The notes beneath the pieces are model-generated. The model had not been told where the DNA came from and ran no database searches. It worked only from the letters and a program-made list of their open reading frames with translations. The translations under genes were made by a program, and so were the position numbers. Source: Hawksworthiomyces lignivorus (taxonomy: Eukaryota; Ascomycota; Sordariomycetes; Ophiostomatales; Ophiostomataceae). From it: a stretch of DNA of 64,000 nucleotides. The stretch is from positions 150,677-214,676 of the forward strand of contig NTMA01000067.1 in assembly GCA_002917075.1 (NCBI GenBank), read 5' to 3'. Positions 61,288 through 64,000 of the stretch are shown piece after piece (the first letter of the stretch is position 1; each line of letters starts with the position of its first letter).

Positions 61288-63960
61288 AGCAGTCCTTCTT
61301 GACATTGAGCATGAAGGTAAATTTTATAAAAGAACTAAAAATGGTTCTTAACGAGACATTTCAAGGAGTTAGTTCATCTTTACGGGAGTTTGACCCGTTT
61401 TCAGTTTATTTTGGTTATGGTCCTTTTTTGGTCATTTCATCTGTGGCGTCCAATGGAAAACAAGGGATAACATATCTCTTAATTTTTCATGTTGTATTTG
61501 GTAGAAGCATTCGAGATGGGGGATGCATGGTTTTTTGTATCTTAAAAAGGGTTTGGGTAATGAAAAGCTCGAAAAACGGGTATGCCATGCACTGTTTCTC
61601 CCTTAGCTGACTTGTGTCGCCATTATTTGTAATGCAAATTTGCACATCTGTGATATATGAAACACAACCTTGGGTTGGTATCCATCTTTTCGGCAATGCA
61701 TGCCTGTTTTGCGCAACGAAAGCTTTAAATACAGGGAGAGAATTTTGTACGCCCAGCCGCTTGCCAGCACGAGATGCTAAGTGTACCCTTGTCATCGTTT
61801 GTGCTCGTAGTTTTCTAAGCAGAGGATAGTGCTGTTGACTAATTGAATTATTTCTAGACACCTGTACGGAGTATTCCCAATTGCCAAACAGAGTTCCACA
61901 AAATAGAATCTGGCATGACCAAGCGACGGTTGCTCTCGTGTGGACTCCAGGTCTTCGCATTGCATGTTGAGGTGTCGAAAATTTTTGTACTTTCATGCCG
62001 GCTCGACAAAAAGACCCGAGGGCACTTTCGCTGACGCACCGAGGAAGACTTTATGTTGCCAAGCGTCGCTATCTTTGAAAGAAGAGGCCAACATCAAGGA
62101 CATGCTATTCAGAAGAGTCCAACTTCCATACATCTTTAGCTTCCTTGCCATATGAAACCAGATAAGCGTAGGAGCATTTTCTCAATATTGCAGACATCAA
62201 AAGTAAGCTGTTCAAAGTGTCACAAACCCTTAAATAAACGTATATCGTATTCTACTTGTTGGCAATGCTGTGTGCTTTACTCCGTAGATTTTGCATTAAA
62301 TTGACGAACGACAAAAAAAATCAATGATCCTTTCGCTTTGGCAGTACTCAAAATTACGGAGACCAGGCAGATCCACAAAGACTGCCTCTTCAAATTAAAA
62401 AGCAAGTGAGAAATGGCGTCAGGGTTATGTCACTACTATTAGTGCATGGACCGAATAAGAGGCAAAAGATCAAAGCGGCCAAAAAATCCATTACTATGGT
62501 AGGAGATAGGGCTGTAGGGAAAGAAAATCAAGGGTGGCCCGAACTACAGGCCTAGAACAAAGAAACATTAGAGTTTTGACGTCTAAATTTCTAAGTACTG
62601 TGTAGATTTTCAGATTAGTCTCGTGTTGAGTAAAACCCCACAATGATCCACACAAAAAGGTTAAGCCACCTGAGTAATACCACAGTGTAAAGAAGATTGA
62701 ATAAAAGCAGTTTACCACTCTTTTTATCTGTGAAGTAAGCTCAAATAAAATAGACTTCCTTCTGATTCTAAGAACATGAAATATTGACCTTAAATAGAAT
62801 TTTTAGAGAGTGCGCTTGCTCTCATTCTTTTGTTTCAAAGGCAGGAGGCTTTGGATACGTGCGGCTCTCGAGAATTTTTTTTTTTTTTTTCGTCAGTTCT
62901 TCAATAGGGCTACAACAGCGGAAAAGTACCGCTGAGATCTGATGCTAATAGTCTTCTATATCGGTGGAGACTGTATCCATAAATCAAATGGGTGTATGCG
63001 TGGCGTGGGAAGTGCCGGCTGATCTCAAAGACTGCAGAGTAAACTACAGGCCAGCTCCCTCAAGCAGAAGGAAAGAGAAAAGGGGGCGGAACTAAAATGC
63101 TTATATGCAACTAAGGAAGCAGGATCGTGAGATTAGAGACATTTTATAGCAATACCCAGAATGCTCAAAAGTCCTTGCAGCACAATGATTCTGACCTTTC
63201 TCAGGCGAGGTTGCCACCAGTCGCCAAATGGCTAGCAGTTCTCCTGGCTCCATTGATCGTGCGACCAAGCTCATTTTGAGGCAGCTGAAAGAAGCTCGAA
63301 TTCGTTTTTTTTTCTTTTCTTTTTTTGCTAGTGGCGCCGTTTAGCTTCAGGTTCAGCTTCCGGGTGTGAATTTTCCTCCTAGCCTAGCAGCTGTTTTGTT
63401 TACACCCGATTCACAGTAGCTGGACTAGAATAGAATCTATTTTTACATGTAGTGTCGATGGTGGTTCTGCTCCCTCGCACATGCTTTACGGAGTACTGAT
63501 ATTCCTAGCCAGATTTCCTTCCGGCATTTTTTCTCACTATCTTGTAGCTGCAAAGCCGCTGCTTTTGTTCTCGGTCGGGTTGGATTGCCACGTACACGCC
63601 CCGTCTCCGTTCGCATCTAGGTGTGAGATCTGTCTGTATTGGAGTGGATAGACGGGGCTCAACAACTGAAAATTGTTATAAATCTTCCGATGCATATTCT
63701 CTATATAATGGACGGTGCTGCCTCGGTCTTGCATCCTGTTTTCTTTGCTTTTTCGTATTCATCAACCCCCTTTTCTCTTTGTCTGTTTTGCATCTCAGAT
63801 ACTAGCTCGTATCTTTTATTTAAACCGTCTTTTTTGCCCCTTTTTGTCCCTTTCTTCACAAGTTACGGTCGTCATATACCTTGACGTTATCCCTCTCTGC
63901 TTCTTTGTCTTTAATCAGAGAGTGGCATCACTATTTGACGGGATTTTACTCTTGTGCAGT

Positions 63961-64000
<40 letters not shown>
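61288..64000. other. Non-coding right end
   Basis: 2.7 kb without a supported gene. It holds the homocitrate synthase 3' end, three exact TACGGAGTA/TACTCCGTA words (61865-61873, 62278-62286 and 63487-63495), T runs (62875-62890 and near 63306-63330) and T/C-rich sequence from 63750 that may be the leader of a gene beyond the window. Confidence 0.4.
63964..64000 (+). repeat. Poly-T run to the window end
   Basis: At least 37 T bases run into the right edge, so the full length is unknown. It may also be where an assembly broke. Confidence 0.85.

Noticed and set aside
61865..62286. Inverted TACGGAGTA ... TACTCCGTA pair as ends of a 420-bp transposon
   Set aside because: Similarity stops after nine bases and no target duplication flanks the pair.

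Overview
The window is nuclear DNA of a filamentous ascomycete (Pezizomycotina). A sordariomycete, possibly of the Hypocreales, is most likely, but the species cannot be fixed by eye. The evidence is many short introns (mostly 41-110 nt) with GTRNGT donors, CTAAC/CTGAC branch sites and YAG acceptors; a trihydroxynaphthalene reductase of the DHN-melanin type; a SAT4/rhodopsin-type seven-helix membrane protein; an eEF3-like New1/Elf1 ATPase; and homocitrate synthase of the fungal lysine route. I support 19 protein-coding genes plus one weak candidate. No rRNA, tRNA or CRISPR array was recognised.

Layout. 1-9300 is A+T-rich and gene-poor, with only a secreted DUF3237 protein and a compact GH7 endoglucanase. 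9300-22800 is denser: a SAT4-type membrane protein, RNase P/MRP subunit Pop7, RAVE subunit Rav2/Rogdi, a NIPSNAP protein, ATP synthase subunit j, an FSH1-type serine hydrolase, proteasome lid subunit Rpn5 and an RNPS1-like SR protein. An 80-bp MITE-like element with an 8-bp target duplication lies between POP7 and RAV2. 22800-27000 is mostly non-coding.

27000-50900 is rich in cell-wall genes: a membrane-anchored GH16 glucanase, a large GT2 polysaccharide-synthase-like protein, a Crh-type GH16 transglycosylase with a transmembrane tail, a membrane-anchored GH3 beta-glucosidase, a THN reductase and a small acidic secreted protein. The New1/Elf1 ATPase sits among them. 53300-61300 holds a 976-residue coiled-coil protein and homocitrate synthase, which diverge from a 3.4-kb intergenic region carrying Gcn4/CpcA-type sites and strong inverted repeats. 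The last 2.7 kb is non-coding and ends in a poly-T run.

The genes are monocistronic and scattered in function, as usual for fungi. The exception is the 27-50 kb stretch, where glucan synthesis or remodelling and melanin chemistry lie together. Exon boundaries come from reading splice signals and protein-family continuity, not from transcripts.
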